This document shows positions 42,575 through 54,364 of a stretch of 64,000 nucleotides of DNA, in pieces; position 1 is the stretch's first letter; every line of letters begins with the position of its first letter. Under the pieces are notes generated by a model. The model was not told the DNA's origin. It made no database searches and worked only from the letters and a program-made list of their open reading frames with translations. Source of the stretch: Camelus bactrianus. Its lineage: Eukaryota; Chordata; Mammalia; Artiodactyla; Camelidae. The stretch spans positions 21,854,501 to 21,918,500 of the forward strand of contig NC_133559.1 in NCBI RefSeq assembly GCF_048773025.1, written 5' to 3'. The translations under genes were made by a program, and so were the position numbers.

Positions 42575-45500
42575 GGGGGAGGAGGTCAAGATGGCAGAGT
42601 AGAAGGATGTGGTGCTCACCTCCTCCCACAAATCCATCAAAAATATATCTACAGGGGAACCAATTCTCACAAAATACCTACTGAAAGCTTGCAGAAGAGC
42701 TCATACAACCAAAGCTGCAAGGCAAGATCCCCATGCAAATGCGAAGGATGAAGGGAAAAGGGAGAAGAGGAATCAGGACTGGACCTGCATCCCTGGGAGG
42801 GAGCTGTGAAAGAGGATATGTTCCCTCAATGTGGGAACCTCCTTCACCAGCTGGGAGGTCTGCTGGGACAGATAGGAGCTTCAGAGGCTGGAGAAGACAG
42901 TGCGGGAGCTGGCCTGCACAGCGCCACAGGGTAGAGAGAGACCAGCACAGATGGGCCTTGCCACACTGCTGTATTTTCTACCCTGTGACACACAACTGCT
43001 GGTGTACACAGCGACTGTGTGCTGAAACTCAGCCTTCAGAGGACAGACCCAGAGAGCAGACTTAGTTTGTCAGAGCAGAGATAGCCTGGAGTGCAGCTTG
43101 GGCTGCATCTGGGGGTACAAACAAAACAGAGTGCAGGCTTGCCAGTGGAGTGCCACTGTCAACAGAGGAAGGGAGGGGCATAAGCCCAGCATAGCAGCTT
43201 CAGTCACTGTGCTCACAGCAGGTCATGAAACTGGCCACCCCGGGTTCTGTAAATGTTGTGGGCACACACATGTGGAGGCAGAGCTGAAATCTGAGCTGAT
43301 CACCAGTGCTCCTACACAGAGGGAGACCCCAAAGGCAGTGTCAACAACAGTGATCTTTGTGGGTGCACACAAACTGGGTGGCAGGCGACACCACACACAT
43401 CACGGTGGACAGCTCCTGGGAAAGAACACACAGTGGCTCCTTCCCAGCAGGAGCACTCCAATCCCACCTACCTCACACCGCAGCTTAGAACTGTAACTGG
43501 GGGCTTCTACTTCAACTACTGGGGAGTAGACCCTGCCCCCAACAGGGCAGTGACAATTAGAGAGAAAAGAGGAGGTCCCACTCAACATCTAGTGCAGGCT
43601 CATGTCACCACTACACCAGCACACCCACTATCAAGGTGACTAGGGCCAGCACAAACTGAGAAAAAAGGTAGCAAGCATCCATACCAAAAACAGCCCTTGT
43701 ACCAAAATACTACTCAGTCTACAGAGGGTCATTCCCACATAAAAACAGACCTTCAAAACCACAACAGAAAGCTGTCTCTCCTAAATTCGTAGTAAGAGAA
43801 ATAAGTAAAATGAAGAAGCAGAAGGACTACTCCCAATTAAAAGAACAAGAGAAATCCCGTGAAAGAACAAACAATAAAACAAACCTCTCCATGCTACTAT
43901 ACCTCACATTCAAAATGGAGGTAATAAAAGTGCTGAAGGAATTAAGAAAGGCTCTCGATGGAAATGCAGATCACTATAACAAGGAATTAGAAACTATAAA
44001 GAGGAGCCAATCAAAATTAGACAACTCAACTGCTGAGATGAAAACCGAGCTAAAGTCTGTAAACTGCAAACTAATGCAGAAGAACGAATAAGTGATCTAG
44101 AAGACAGAATAAGGGAAATCACCCAATCAGAACAGCAGACAAAAGGACAAATTTAAAAAAAAAGAAAAAGAAAACAACATACGAGATCTACTGGATAATA
44201 TAAAGTGAGCCAATCTTCACATCATAGGCATGCCAGAAGGAGAAGAAAGAAAAAATGGGCTAGAAAATGTATTTGACAAAATTATGGCTGAAAAGTGAAA
44301 AGGAAACAGATATCCAGGTACAGGAAGCACTGCAGGTCCTCCCAAAAGTGACTCAAACCAGACCTACAATAAGACATGTCATAGTTAAAATGGCAAAAGT
44401 TAAAGAGAGGATTCTAAGGGTAGCAAGAGAAAAGCAAAGAGTTGGTTACAAGGGAACCCCCATAAGGCTATAAGCTGATTTCTCTACAGAAATAATCACA
44501 GATGACAAGGGAGTGGCAAGCTATACTCAAAGTCCTGAAAGAGAAAAACCTGTACCATAGGATACACTACCCAGCAAGATTATCATTGAGAATAGAAGGA
44601 GAGATAAAAATTTCTCAGACAAGCTAAAACTAAAAAAATATAAACAATACTAAACTTATTGTAAAAGAAATACTGAAAGGTCTTCTCTAACTAGAAAAGC
44701 AGCAGGAGTCCACAGGGAAAGGGAAAATTACAATAGGAAAGGCAAATATATAAAAAGATTGAGTAAGCCAATAAACTGATTTAATTTTTTTTTAATTTGT
44801 GAAAGCAATTATGACTACACTGAATAACAAAAGGATAAATAGGAATATGTAAAAGAGGACATCAAAGTCATAAAATATGAGGAAGGTGAGTAAGAAAATG
44901 TAGATTTTTAAAATATATATATGTTTGAGCTTATATGACTACCAGTCTAAAGCAAATAGATACAGTAAGGGATGAACATACCCATGCATGAAAACCCAGG
45001 TAAGTACAAATCAAAAACATACAACAGATTCACAAAAACCAAAAAGAGAATCAAGCATAATACAAAAGAAAGCCATCAAACCACAAAAGGAAAAACAGAA
45101 AGAAAAAGAAGAAATACAAAGTCAACTGGAAATAAGGTTTAAAATAGCAATAAATACACATTTATCACTAATTACCTTAAATGTCAACGGACTAAATGTT
45201 CCAATCAAAAGACACAGAATGGCAGATTGGAAAATAAAACAAGAGCCTAAAATATGCTGCCTACAAGAGACCCACTTTAGGGTGAACGACACACACACAG
45301 ATTGAAAGTGAGGGGATGGAAAACAATATTTCATGCAAATGGAAATGACAAGAAAGTGGGGTAGCAATACTCATTCAGACAAAATAGACTTTAAAACATT
45401 TGGAACATTCTCTAGGACAGACCACATACTAGGACAAAAAACAAGCCTCAACAAATTTAAGAAAACAGAAATTATTTCAAGCATTTTTTCCCAACACAAC

Positions 45501-48042
45501 AGCATGAAAACTAGAAGTCAACCACAGAAAGAGAAATGAGAAAAAAAACGATTACATGGAGACTAAACAACATACTACTAAAAAGCCAATGGGTCAACAA
45601 CAAAATCAAAGAGGAAATTTAAAAAACAGCTCAAGACAAAAGACAATGAAAACACAACTGTATAAAATCTATGGGATGAAGCAAAAGCAGTTCTCAGAGG
45701 GGAAGTTATAGCAATACAGGCATTCCTCAAAAAAGAAAATTCCAGAGAAACAACCTAGCCTACCACCTAAAAGAATTAGAAAAAGAACAAAAACCTGAAG
45801 TCAGCACAAGGCTGTAAATGATAAAAATCAGAGAGAAAGTAAATAAATAGATTTTTTAAAATAGGAAAAAAATCAGTGAAACCAAGAGCTAGTTTTTTGA
45901 AAGGATAAACAAGATTGACAAACTCTGGCCTGGCTTAAACCAAGAAGGAAAAAGAGAGGATCCAAATAAACAAAATGAGGAAACAAAAGAGGAGAAATAA
46001 CAACCAATACTACAGAAATACAAAAAAAATCATAAAAAATATTATGAAGTTCTATGTCAACAAAATGGACAACCTTGAAGAAATGGATAAATATCTAGAA
46101 ACATACAGCCTGTCAAAACTGACTGAAGAAACAGATAATTTAAACAGACTGAACATCACTGGAAGTGAAACAGAATAAAAAACAAAAAAAAAAAAACCCC
46201 AAAACAAACAAAAAAACTCCCTACAAAGAAAAGCCCAGGACTGGATGGCTTCACTGGGGAGTTCTACCAAACAAAAACTTACACTGATCCTTCTCAAACT
46301 TTTCCAACAGATTAAAGAGGAAGGAACTCCCAAAGTCATTCTGTGAAGTCATTATCACACTGATGCAAAAACCAGACAAAGACGATGCCAAAAAAGCAAA
46401 CAGGCCAGCATCTTTGATGAATACAGATGCAAAAATCCTCAACAAAATATTAGTAAACCAAATACAACAATATATTAAAAGGATCATACACTATGACCAA
46501 GCTGGATTCATCTCAGGGTCACAAAGATGGTTCAACACATGCAAATCAGTCAATGTGATACACCACATCAACAAAAGAAGACAAAAACCACATGATCATG
46601 TCAGTAGATGCAGAAAAAGCATTTGATAAAATTCAACATCCACTTATGATAAAAACTCTTACCAAAGTGGGTATAGAGGGAACATATCTCAACATAAAAG
46701 CCACTTATGACAAACCCACAGCCAGCATAATATTCAATGGTGAAAAGCTGAAAGCCTTCCCACTAAAATCTGGAACAAGACAAGGATGCCCTCTCTCACC
46801 ACTTCTATTCAACATAGTCTTGGCAGGCTTAACCATGGCAATCAGGAAAGGAAAAGAAATAAAAGGGGTCCAAACTGGAAGAGAAGAGGTAAAATTGTCA
46901 CTAAATACAGATGACATGATACTATATATAGATAACCCTAAAAGCTCCACACAAAAACTACTATAGCTGATAAAAGAATTTGGCAAGGTAGCAGGATACA
47001 AGATTAACATACAAAAAAATCAGTTGCATTTCTTTACACTAACAATAAATTAGCAAGAAAAGAAAGTAAACAATTCCTTTTAAAATTGCATCCAAAACAA
47101 TAAAATACTTAGGAATAAATCTGATTAACAAGGGGAAAGACTTATACATGGAGAACTATAAAACTCTGATTAAGGAAATTAAAAATGACTTAAAGAAATG
47201 GACAGATATCCCATGCTCTTGGATTGGAAGAATCAATATTGTTAAAATGGCCATATTGCCCAAGGCAATCTACAGACTTAATGCCATCCCTATCAAATTA
47301 CCCCAGGACATCTTTCACAGAACTAGAACAAACAATCCTAAAATTGATATGGAATTACAAAAGACCCAGAATTGCCAAAGCAATATTGAAGAAAAAGAAA
47401 GAAGCTGCAGGAATAACCCTCCCAAACTTCAGACAATACTAGAGAGCCAGAGTAATCAAAACAGCACAGTATAGGCATAAAAACAGACCCATGGATCAAT
47501 GCAACAGAATAGAGAGCCCAGAAATAAACCCACACACCTACAGTCAATTAATTCTCGATGAAGGAGACAAGAATATACAATGGAGAAAAGACAATCTCTT
47601 CAGAAAGTGGTGTTGGGAAAGCTGGACAGCTGTATGTAAATCAATGAAGTTAGAACACTCACTCACACCATATTCAAAAATGAACTCAAAATGGCTTAAA
47701 GACTTAAACAAAAGACACTGTAAAACTCCCATAAGAGAACACAAGCAAAAAATTTTCTGACATAAATCGTAGCAATGTTTTTGTAGGTCAGTTTCACAAC
47801 GCAAAAGAATTAAAAGCAAAAATAAACAACTGGGACTTAAACTTAGAAGCTTTTGCACAGCAAAGGAAACCAGAAGCAAAACAAAAAGGCAACTAAGGGA
47901 GTGGCAGAGAGTATTTGCAAATGATGTGATTGTCAAGGGCTTAATTTCCAAAATATACAAACAGCTCATACAACTCAATAGCAAAAAACAAACATCAGAA
48001 ATTGACACATTGTAACTGACTGTATACTTCAATTAAAAAAGT
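42575..48042 (+). mobile_element. Nearly full-span L1 retrotransposon, broken
   Basis: It starts 'ggaggtcaagatggcagagt'. The 5' UTR runs to about 43800. ORF1 remnants include MKKQKDYSQLKEQEKSRERT (43810) and MAKVKERILRVAREKQRVGY. ORF2 starts near 45130 with the endonuclease text ITLNVNGLNVPIKRHRMADW and CCLQETHF (45241-45290). The reverse transcriptase at 46592-46966 has [37 protein letters not shown] and a YxDD-equivalent [13 protein letters not shown], where active L1s have FADD. ORFs are interrupted several times, part of the endonuclease is missing near 45300-45420, and the 3' part of ORF2 is joined to the 3' end at about 47990. It ends 'tatacttcaattaaaaaa'. The flanks 'aaaagtacag' and 'aaaagtagag' may be the target duplication. 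It lies antisense to MRPS14. Confidence 0.92.
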
Positions 48043-48554
48043 AGAGCCTTTCAAAGCACATTGAAACAGCTCTCACACACACACCCAGAACAAAAAGAGG
48101 CACAAATGGCACCTCCCCAACCTTCTCACTTCTGTACTTATATGCACAGCAAATTATTTTAGGCTCAACCAAGCACAGGAGCAACTGGAATAGATTCAAG
48201 TGGTTTTCTCTGATTAGAAACTCTTGAGGAGTAAATTGATGAGTGTTATCTTCGCCTAAAACAGTAATGGCAAAATATCATTTCCCATAGCCTATTTAGT
48301 GTCATTGTGATGAAAAAGTAGTTATATAGAGTGAAAAGGAGTGTTTTGAAAAATAAGTTGTAGACCTTTCCCAGAGCCATTATTTGAAGGGTTATGTGAG
48401 AAATGTCTGTAGCACACTCAGGAAGGAATACTCTGCTGACTCAACTGATTTTCTCCCCACAGTTGGGGAGAGTTTTTCTTTAATAGTTGGTATAAGTCTA
48501 TATAGTATTTAGAACATGACCTGAACCCTGTCGTCCAAAACATGTTCATCAAAA

Positions 48555-48715
48555 CTCATCCTCACAGGGAACTATATTCAATTTTCTTGCAATAACATGT
48601 AATAGAAAAGAATCTGAAATGAAAACATGGATGTATATAGATATAATTGAATCACTTTGCTGTACACCTGAAATTAAACATTGCAAAATCAACTATACTT
48701 AAATAGAAATTTAAA
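48555..48715 (+). mobile_element. 5'-truncated L1 (3' UTR only)
   Basis: 'cacagggaactatattcaat', 'gaatcactttgctgtacacc' and 'caactatacttaaatagaa' give the last ~155 bp of the same L1 family. Confidence 0.8.
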
Positions 48716-48719
48716 AATA

Positions 48720-48813
48720 TATATATATGTAGGTATGTCTTGGAGACTTTTCCATATCCATATGTTAAAAGTTTCCACAGTTTTTTAGGTTTTATAAAAT
48801 TCCACTATATGGA
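48720..48813 (-). repeat. Old L1 fragment, left part
   Basis: 'aggttttataaaattccact' and 'atatgga' are the complement of an old L1 3' region. It continues beyond the LTR at 49286, so both are one element. Confidence 0.45.
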
Positions 48814-49285
48814 TGTGACTGGGTTCAGAACATACTACCTCAAAACATGGGAACCTGGCATAGTGACTATTTCAAGCAAAAGGAAACTGAGAAACAGCAG
48901 GTGTAGGAGGGACTTTCTGACCTTCCCCTGAAGCAGCTTATAAGACCCTCACATAAGAAGTGCCCTCCTGTACCCCGGGATGAAAGAAGGGTCCTTATTT
49001 CTGAAGGCTGAGGGACACTGAGAAGAATCTGAAAGTAACAGGCCTTGCTAAGTTTCCCTTAGTGGAGCTCATACCTTTTGTCCTATCACTTTTTCCCACG
49101 CTCTTCATGCTTCATCAAACCTAACACAAAACCACTCAGGTTTAACTGCTTCTTTGGGTCTTGGTTTCCTTATGAAGCCTCCCTTGTCATGTAAAAGATA
49201 CAGATTTGTATGCTTTTCTCTTGTTACAAGGGCCCCAGCTGAAAAGTTAAAAGGGTGGAAAGAAATTATTTTTTTCCTCCCCACA
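48814..49285 (+). mobile_element. Solo retroviral LTR (class I ERV-like) fossil
   Basis: About 470 bp, apparently starting TG and ending CA. It has a pattern I associate with class I (gamma-like) mammalian LTRs: 'agcagcttataagaccctca' and 'tggtttccttatgaagcctc', with a C-rich end. No internal gag/pol/env sequence is next to it, so it looks like a solo LTR. It sits inside an old L1, so it is younger than that L1. Family name and exact edges are uncertain. Confidence 0.5.
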
Positions 49286-49475
49286 GACACATCATGATTT
49301 ATTAAGCTGCAACCTATTGGTGGACAGCTAGGCCCTAACTCACAGTTATCATTACAAACAATGCTGCAGTGAATAATCTCCGACATAAATCATTCCATAC
49401 ATATCTCTACATATCAGCACGAAAATTCTTAGAAGCAGAATTTCTGGGTCAAAGGGTACTATGAAATAATCACTG
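49286..49475 (-). repeat. Old L1 fragment, right part
   Basis: 'catgatttattaagctgcaa', 'acaatgctgcagtgaataat' and 'tagaagcagaatttctgggt' continue the L1 text interrupted at 48813. Confidence 0.6.
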
Positions 49476-50445
49476 ACCTAGTATTTCTTAGCACAAGTTG
49501 TCCAGTAACCCAGTAATAAGACAGTAGGCTCCTCACTGTACGTTTACATGGTGATAGTTTACAGTTCTGACTGGCAGCCCAGGCATGGAGAGTATAGGCC
49601 GCTACAAAGTCAAGTCTCTCCCAAACCAGAGCAAATATTACATGTTAATTCAATTGCAGCTATGGAAAATGATGATGGCCTCTTGTAAGGGCTGTTTTAG
49701 AAAAAAATATATGTACAGCATTATATAGAATATAAAACTGAAAATGAGAATACCAGACTGGAAAGACAACATTTTTCAATATATTAATAAAAGAAATTGA
49801 ATGTCTTCAGTGTTTCAAAGTCTCATGGGAAATACAACAACTCTACAATCATCTTTTTGGAAATAAGAGAGCATTAATGAAATTTCAATTATCAATTTGA
49901 CAAATAACTGAGTCAAATGAATACTGTGGTCACTGTAGCTGGAAAGGAGTGTCACAGAGAGGGGACTTCAGGAAGGCTTTGAAGGACTGACAATTCTGAT
50001 ACAGTTGGGAAGCAGGGGAAGGGAGAGAAGGTGAAGTCTGTCCAAACCCAAAGAGCAAATGAAAGAGATTAACAGTCACGATCAAGGGAGATCATTCTGG
50101 TTGATAGAAACAATTCATGTTCAGGGGCAATGCAAAGTCTACTTTCATCCATGAAACTGAAAGTTAAAGAGACTTAGAAAACAAAAACATTTTCCCCTTC
50201 TTTTTCAGACTACTTCTAATCAATGTCCTCTCTACCATCTAAGAGGTTTCTATTTACTAAAAAGAGAAAAATACTTCTTTTTTGTATTTTTTTCTGACTA
50301 TAAGTTATACTTTTAAAATAAACATCAGTCTTATATATTAATTTCTTCTGTAAATATTCTGTTATTGCCCTCATTTCTACTATATTGTCAGTACTTCATC
50401 AATTTATAACGGTGCTTTATATATTAAGGTTGCATTCTAGTCTGT
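49476..50445. other. Unassigned part of MRPS14 intron 1
   Basis: A/T-rich sequence; 49920-50090 faintly resembles reverse L2. No gene or clear repeat. Confidence 0.4.
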
Positions 50446-50449
50446 TTTG

Positions 50450-51418
50450 TATATACACAGTCCTGCCCCTCTCCCTCATCCCTCTTCACCTCCTCAAACT
50501 CTTCCACTGGGCCCTCTTCAACTCATGGTCCACTATCAAGATCTTCTAAATCCTCAACTTCTTCTCTTAACACTTCAGGCTTTTGCTCTAGGAAATCCTG
50601 AATCCCTCCTGATAGTTTCCCGTATAGCACTTTTTTTCCCCCACAACTGGGAGAAAGCTTCCTTGCTCCTCGCTGCAGTTCCAGACTGTTCTTCCTTCCT
50701 AAAAGGAAGCTTTGACTCTCCTGCTGCTGGGCTATACTCCCACCACCCCTCGCTGCTGCAGTCACCTACCACAGCTCCCACCATTCTCTTTCATTTTTCA
50801 CTCACTGTAAATCCTGGCTCACGGTCACTCTTTCCAGTATTCTTCCTGTCTTAATTCCTAGTGATCTCAATATACATGAAATTATACTCCAACATTTCCA
50901 TTCCTCGAACTCTTTTCCTCCAGTGATTTGTGTCCTCCACTCTTCTTTACCTATTCACTTCTGTGTTCTAGGTCTTTTATTGCCAGTAAGTGTGAGCTTT
51001 CTATTCTCTCAGTTGTGTGTATCTCATTCTCCATCATTTCTTTCTAGCTTGCTCCTTCTAACACCCTAATAATAACCCCACTGGCACTTTTAATCCATTG
51101 ATTCTACCAGCTTTTCACTGTCTCTCAGCTTTTGATTTCCCATCTCCCACTTATCCAACCTGAATACCTGGTCCATAAATATGATGTTATCTTTCATACA
51201 TCGTCAACTCCCTGGTCCCTCTCTCACTTCACTGTACTGGCTCCAATTCTTGCCACTATTCCTCCTGTCTCCTCTTGACTATTTCACACCATCTCCTCTT
51301 TCCTTAAATCCCTAACACCTGCTCCCACATCCCCATGCTCAGCTGATGACTCCACTTTCTCTTTAATTATGAGATTAAAAGCATCTGTAGTTAAGTGCGC
51401 TGCACTCCCTCATGTTAT
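50450..51418 (+). repeat. L2 LINE ORF2 relic, 5' part
   Basis: C/T-rich L2 ORF2 text ('cattgattctaccagctttt', 'tctctcacttcactgtactg', 'attcttgccactattcctcc', 'catgctcagctgatgactcc'). The 135-codon frame at 50447 is a by-product of this composition. It continues after the inserted transposon at 51845. Confidence 0.75.
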
Positions 51419-51419
51419 T

Positions 51420-51845
51420 AAAGATCTGTTCTGTCCATTACAGTAGCCACTAACCACTTCAGGCTAGTGAGCACTTGAAATGTTACTAGGGGAACACAAT
51501 TCCTAATTTTATTTAATTTAAAAATTTAAATTGAAAGGTAAACATTAAGCAACTTTATGGTTTTGGTAGGACTACATTTTCCATTTTAATGGTGGGAATT
51601 TTAACATCCAAACTAAGATGTGCTATTAAGTGTAAAATACAAACCTGATTTTGAAGATCTTGTATAAAAAAAGGATGTAAATATCTCAAAAATCATTTAT
51701 AGATTAAAAGTTGAAACAACATTTTGGAAATACCTAGCTAAATAAAATATTTTATTAAAATTAAATCATCCGCTTTTTACTTTCTGAATGTGGCTACTAG
51801 AAACTTTTAAATTAGGTATGTGGTTGACATTTTATTTCTATTGGA
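51420..51845. mobile_element. Non-autonomous hAT-like DNA transposon
   Basis: About 420 bp with inverted end motifs: 'ctgtccattacagtagccac' on the left and, on the right, the complement of 'gtggctactagaaac', ending 'ctattggacgacactg'. The text matches a familiar mammalian MER-type element with 'gtagccac' ends and an A/T-rich core. I cannot name the subfamily. It has no coding capacity and interrupts an L2. Confidence 0.65.
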
Positions 51846-52470
51846 CGACACTGCTACAGACTAACTGTTCATGTTTCTAAGACCAAACAATCGAACATGA
51901 AACCCATCACCTCTTGCCTACACAAAGCAATTCTTCCCTCTCCTATAAGCATCCATTTTTTCCATTCTACAGGATCTTTCCTTTTAACACAAAAACATGC
52001 AGTTACTTCTGTCATGCTAAAAAATAAAACACCCACTCTCAACCCACCTCCTCTCCAGCTACTGACCCATTTTCTGCTCCCCTTTGCAACAAAATGTCTT
52101 CAAAGGCTTGTCTATACTCGCAGCCTCCAATTTCTTTCCGCTCATTCTCTCTTGAACGCTTTCGCCCTCACCACGCCATCGAAACTGCTGCGATCAAGGT
52201 CCCAACAACTTCCACGCTGCTAAACTCAATAAGCAATTCTCAGCCCTTCTTTTAATTGACTTTGAGCGGAGAGTCGACCAGGTGCTTCCAAACTACCAAG
52301 CTCTCCTCCCTCGCTGTACTCTTTTCAAGTCTCCTTGGCTCGGCGGCTTATTGTTGGGGTCTCTGAAGCCTCATCCCTCGGACCCCTTCTCTCTCCACCT
52401 ACACTCACTTCTTTGCAGTCCATCTGCAGCTTTCAATGCCAGTCTGCTAGAAGCTTAGGAATACCAAGTT
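51846..52470 (+). repeat. L2 LINE ORF2 relic, 3' part
   Basis: 'cctctccagctactgaccca', 'ttgtctatactcgcagcctc', 'attctctcttgaacgctttc', 'atcaaggtcccaacaacttc' and 'cctcggaccccttctctctc' are the L2 reverse-transcriptase region in order. It ends about 170 bases before MRPS14 exon 1. Confidence 0.8.
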
Positions 52471-52489
52471 TACCTCTGCAGCTCGGCCC

Positions 52490-52830
52490 CCACCCCCCGA
52501 ATCAAGCGGGAGGAGGGAAGTGGGCAGAGGGAGACCCCTGGGAAAGGTCAGCACTCGGCGCTGCAGGTGGCAGAACAGTGGGGGACCTGCGGGTTGGGAG
52601 GCCCTGGGAGAAGGGGAGGAGGGTTTAAGGGCGCGGGTCAGACCTGTCGGACGGTCCGCAGCAGAGAGCCCAGCATGGAAGCCGCCATATTGTCCGCCGC
52701 AAATGTCAAACGGCCGCAACTTTATTGACGCCGCCGAATACCGCGAGGACACGAGGGGCGGGGCCTGAGCCTCAGGGGGCGGGGCGGAGGGCCCCGCAGA
52801 GAGGAAGGAGGGGATAGTTACTGGATTTGC
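52490..52830. promoter_or_regulatory. MRPS14: MRPS14 promoter and CpG island
   Basis: CpG-rich and TATA-less. GC boxes GGGGCGGGG near 52756-52764 and 52777-52785 lie upstream of the gene (higher coordinates). A YY1-type AATATGGCGGC overlaps the start codon on the minus strand. Transcription is expected to start within about 100 bases of the ATG. No recognisable gene starts in the opposite direction. Confidence 0.75.
52644..52688 (-). CDS. MRPS14: MRPS14 exon 1, start codon
   Basis: 45 nt: MAASMLGSLLRTVRQ, then the donor 'gtctga' on the minus strand. It is a short basic amphipathic N-terminus, fitting a mitochondrial targeting presequence. With exons 2 and 3 the protein is 128 residues, the human length. 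Human reads MAAFMLGSLLRTFKQ. The ATG lies inside a YY1-type motif (AATATGGCGGC), common in short-5'-UTR housekeeping genes. Confidence 0.96.
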
Positions 52831-52849
52831 GTTCTCGCGGTATCCCACG

Positions 52850-53600
52850 GAATTTGGGCAAATTAACCTGGAAGCGGAGCTGTGCTACAGTGCAGTGTGA
52901 CGCTCCTCACCTGTTCCTCGTTTTCTGACCGCTTTACATACCTTCTTAAATTACCTTTGCCCCTACCCACCTCCTTTTCTTCCGCTCTCCCCTACCCACC
53001 AGTTTACTGTCAACAATTTCTCTTCCCTTAAATCCTTATCGGTCTCCCTCAAGCTGCTTCTCCTGTATCTTCCATTAGTTTAGGATGCTACTTGCCGGAA
53101 ACCTAGAATTATGGCCAATTCCTCCTTTTCTGTCATCCCTCCTGTAGATTTTGCAAATCTCTCCTTTCTCTCCACTATCACAGTGATAATGATCATGTTG
53201 ATAATGGCGATGATATAGTTCACATTTATACGTCTAGGGTTTTAAAATACATATATTTTAAAAATGTATATTCTATTTCGGAGCCTTAGGTGAAAAGGGC
53301 TTAAAACACTTGGTGGGGGGGGGGATGGGGGAGGAGCATTGCCATTTAAAAACTGCTGTTTTCAGTCTTGTAGTAGAGGGAACTTTCAGCTCATCTTCAT
53401 AGCAAATGTCCTTGGTTTGGAATGAACCGTTTGAGGGGCCCCTATGCTTTGTATGGATGTAGAACAAGTACCACCCACCTACCGTCCTCGTAGAAGACTA
53501 TCAAGGAGTATACATTAGCCTGGCAAAGACCTGTGTTTTAGATGTGTTGATTGATTAAGTGAGATGCCCCTGTGCTGTTTACATTATTGAACAGGAGCCT
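52850..53600. other. Intergenic DNA beyond MRPS14
   Basis: Unique-looking, pyrimidine-rich then A/T-rich sequence. It includes a G-rich run at 53315-53331. No exon is recognised. Confidence 0.5.
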
Positions 53601-53609
53601 TCTGGGAGG

Positions 53610-54285
53610 GGAAGCTGAGTGCAGACTCCTCTCTTTAGAGGTGCAAGTTTATTGGAACATGCCTAATGGACTGGGAAGGGTCTGACTGAAGCCAACTGGC
53701 AAGAAAGGACAGCATAAGCCCCTATCATGGTAGAATCAGAAAATTCCTGGACCCCTGTCAGGAAGGAATCTATGCCTAATTCCAGTTCTAATTCTTTTCT
53801 CTCCCCTCCCACAGTTGACAGTCATCTTCCACAATTGTAATAGGGAACAACCTTTGTATTCTATTACAAGTTAATCACTAAAGGGATATTATACCTATAA
53901 GTTTAAATTATACACAGTGGTTCATCTCTGGGAACCCTACCTCCCAGGTAGTGGGTGTTAAGCTAAAATACGTTTGTTTAGCTCACGGGAAGCATCGTGA
54001 CCAGGCCCACCTGTGAATAGCTGCAGGCAGGAAGAAATTAACACATCCCCTCCAGAGTCTGGCCAGAACTAGAACTTTACCTCTTCCTCTTTTAATATAA
54101 GAGAAGCTTTAAATTCTAACCCCAGGAAGATGTTTTTTGGGGACCCTAGTTCACTATCTTCTCAGTCTACTGACTTTCCAAATAAAGTTGCTATTCCTTA
54201 TTCCAATAACTTGTCTCGACTTATGGCCTGTTGTGCCATAAGCAATACGAGTTTGTACTCAGTAATATAATCAGCTCACGAAATG
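53610..54285 (+). mobile_element. Solo retroviral LTR (class I ERV) fossil
   Basis: The 3' half shows typical class I LTR features: 'ataagagaagctttaaatt', the poly(A) signal AATAAA at 54181, 'cttattccaataacttgtct', 'cgacttatggcctgttgtgc' and a terminal part near 'gtactcagtaat'. The 5' edge is unclear. No internal retroviral genes follow, so it reads as a solo LTR. The family is inferred from the poly(A)/R-region wording only. Confidence 0.55.
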
Positions 54286-54364
54286 GATGAGCCAGTTTTG
54301 TACACAGCAGCCTTTTACTTTCTGTAAAACTAGTTCTGAAAGCATCTTTAAACAGCATTAGTAA

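Larger units (their letters stand above)
42266..52643 (-). other. MRPS14: MRPS14 intron 1
   Basis: A 10.4-kb intron built mostly of repeats: a nearly full-span L1 (42575-48040), an L1 3' fragment (48555-48715), an old L1 split by a retroviral LTR (48720-49470), and a long L2 split by a DNA transposon (50450-52470). The 49.5-50.4 kb part is unassigned A/T-rich sequence. Confidence 0.8.

Noticed and set aside
47544-48032. 162-codon minus-strand ORF
   Set aside because: It is antisense to L1 ORF2 and not a gene.
50447-50854. 135-codon proline/leucine-rich ORF
   Set aside because: It lies within L2 LINE sequence and reflects C/T-rich composition.
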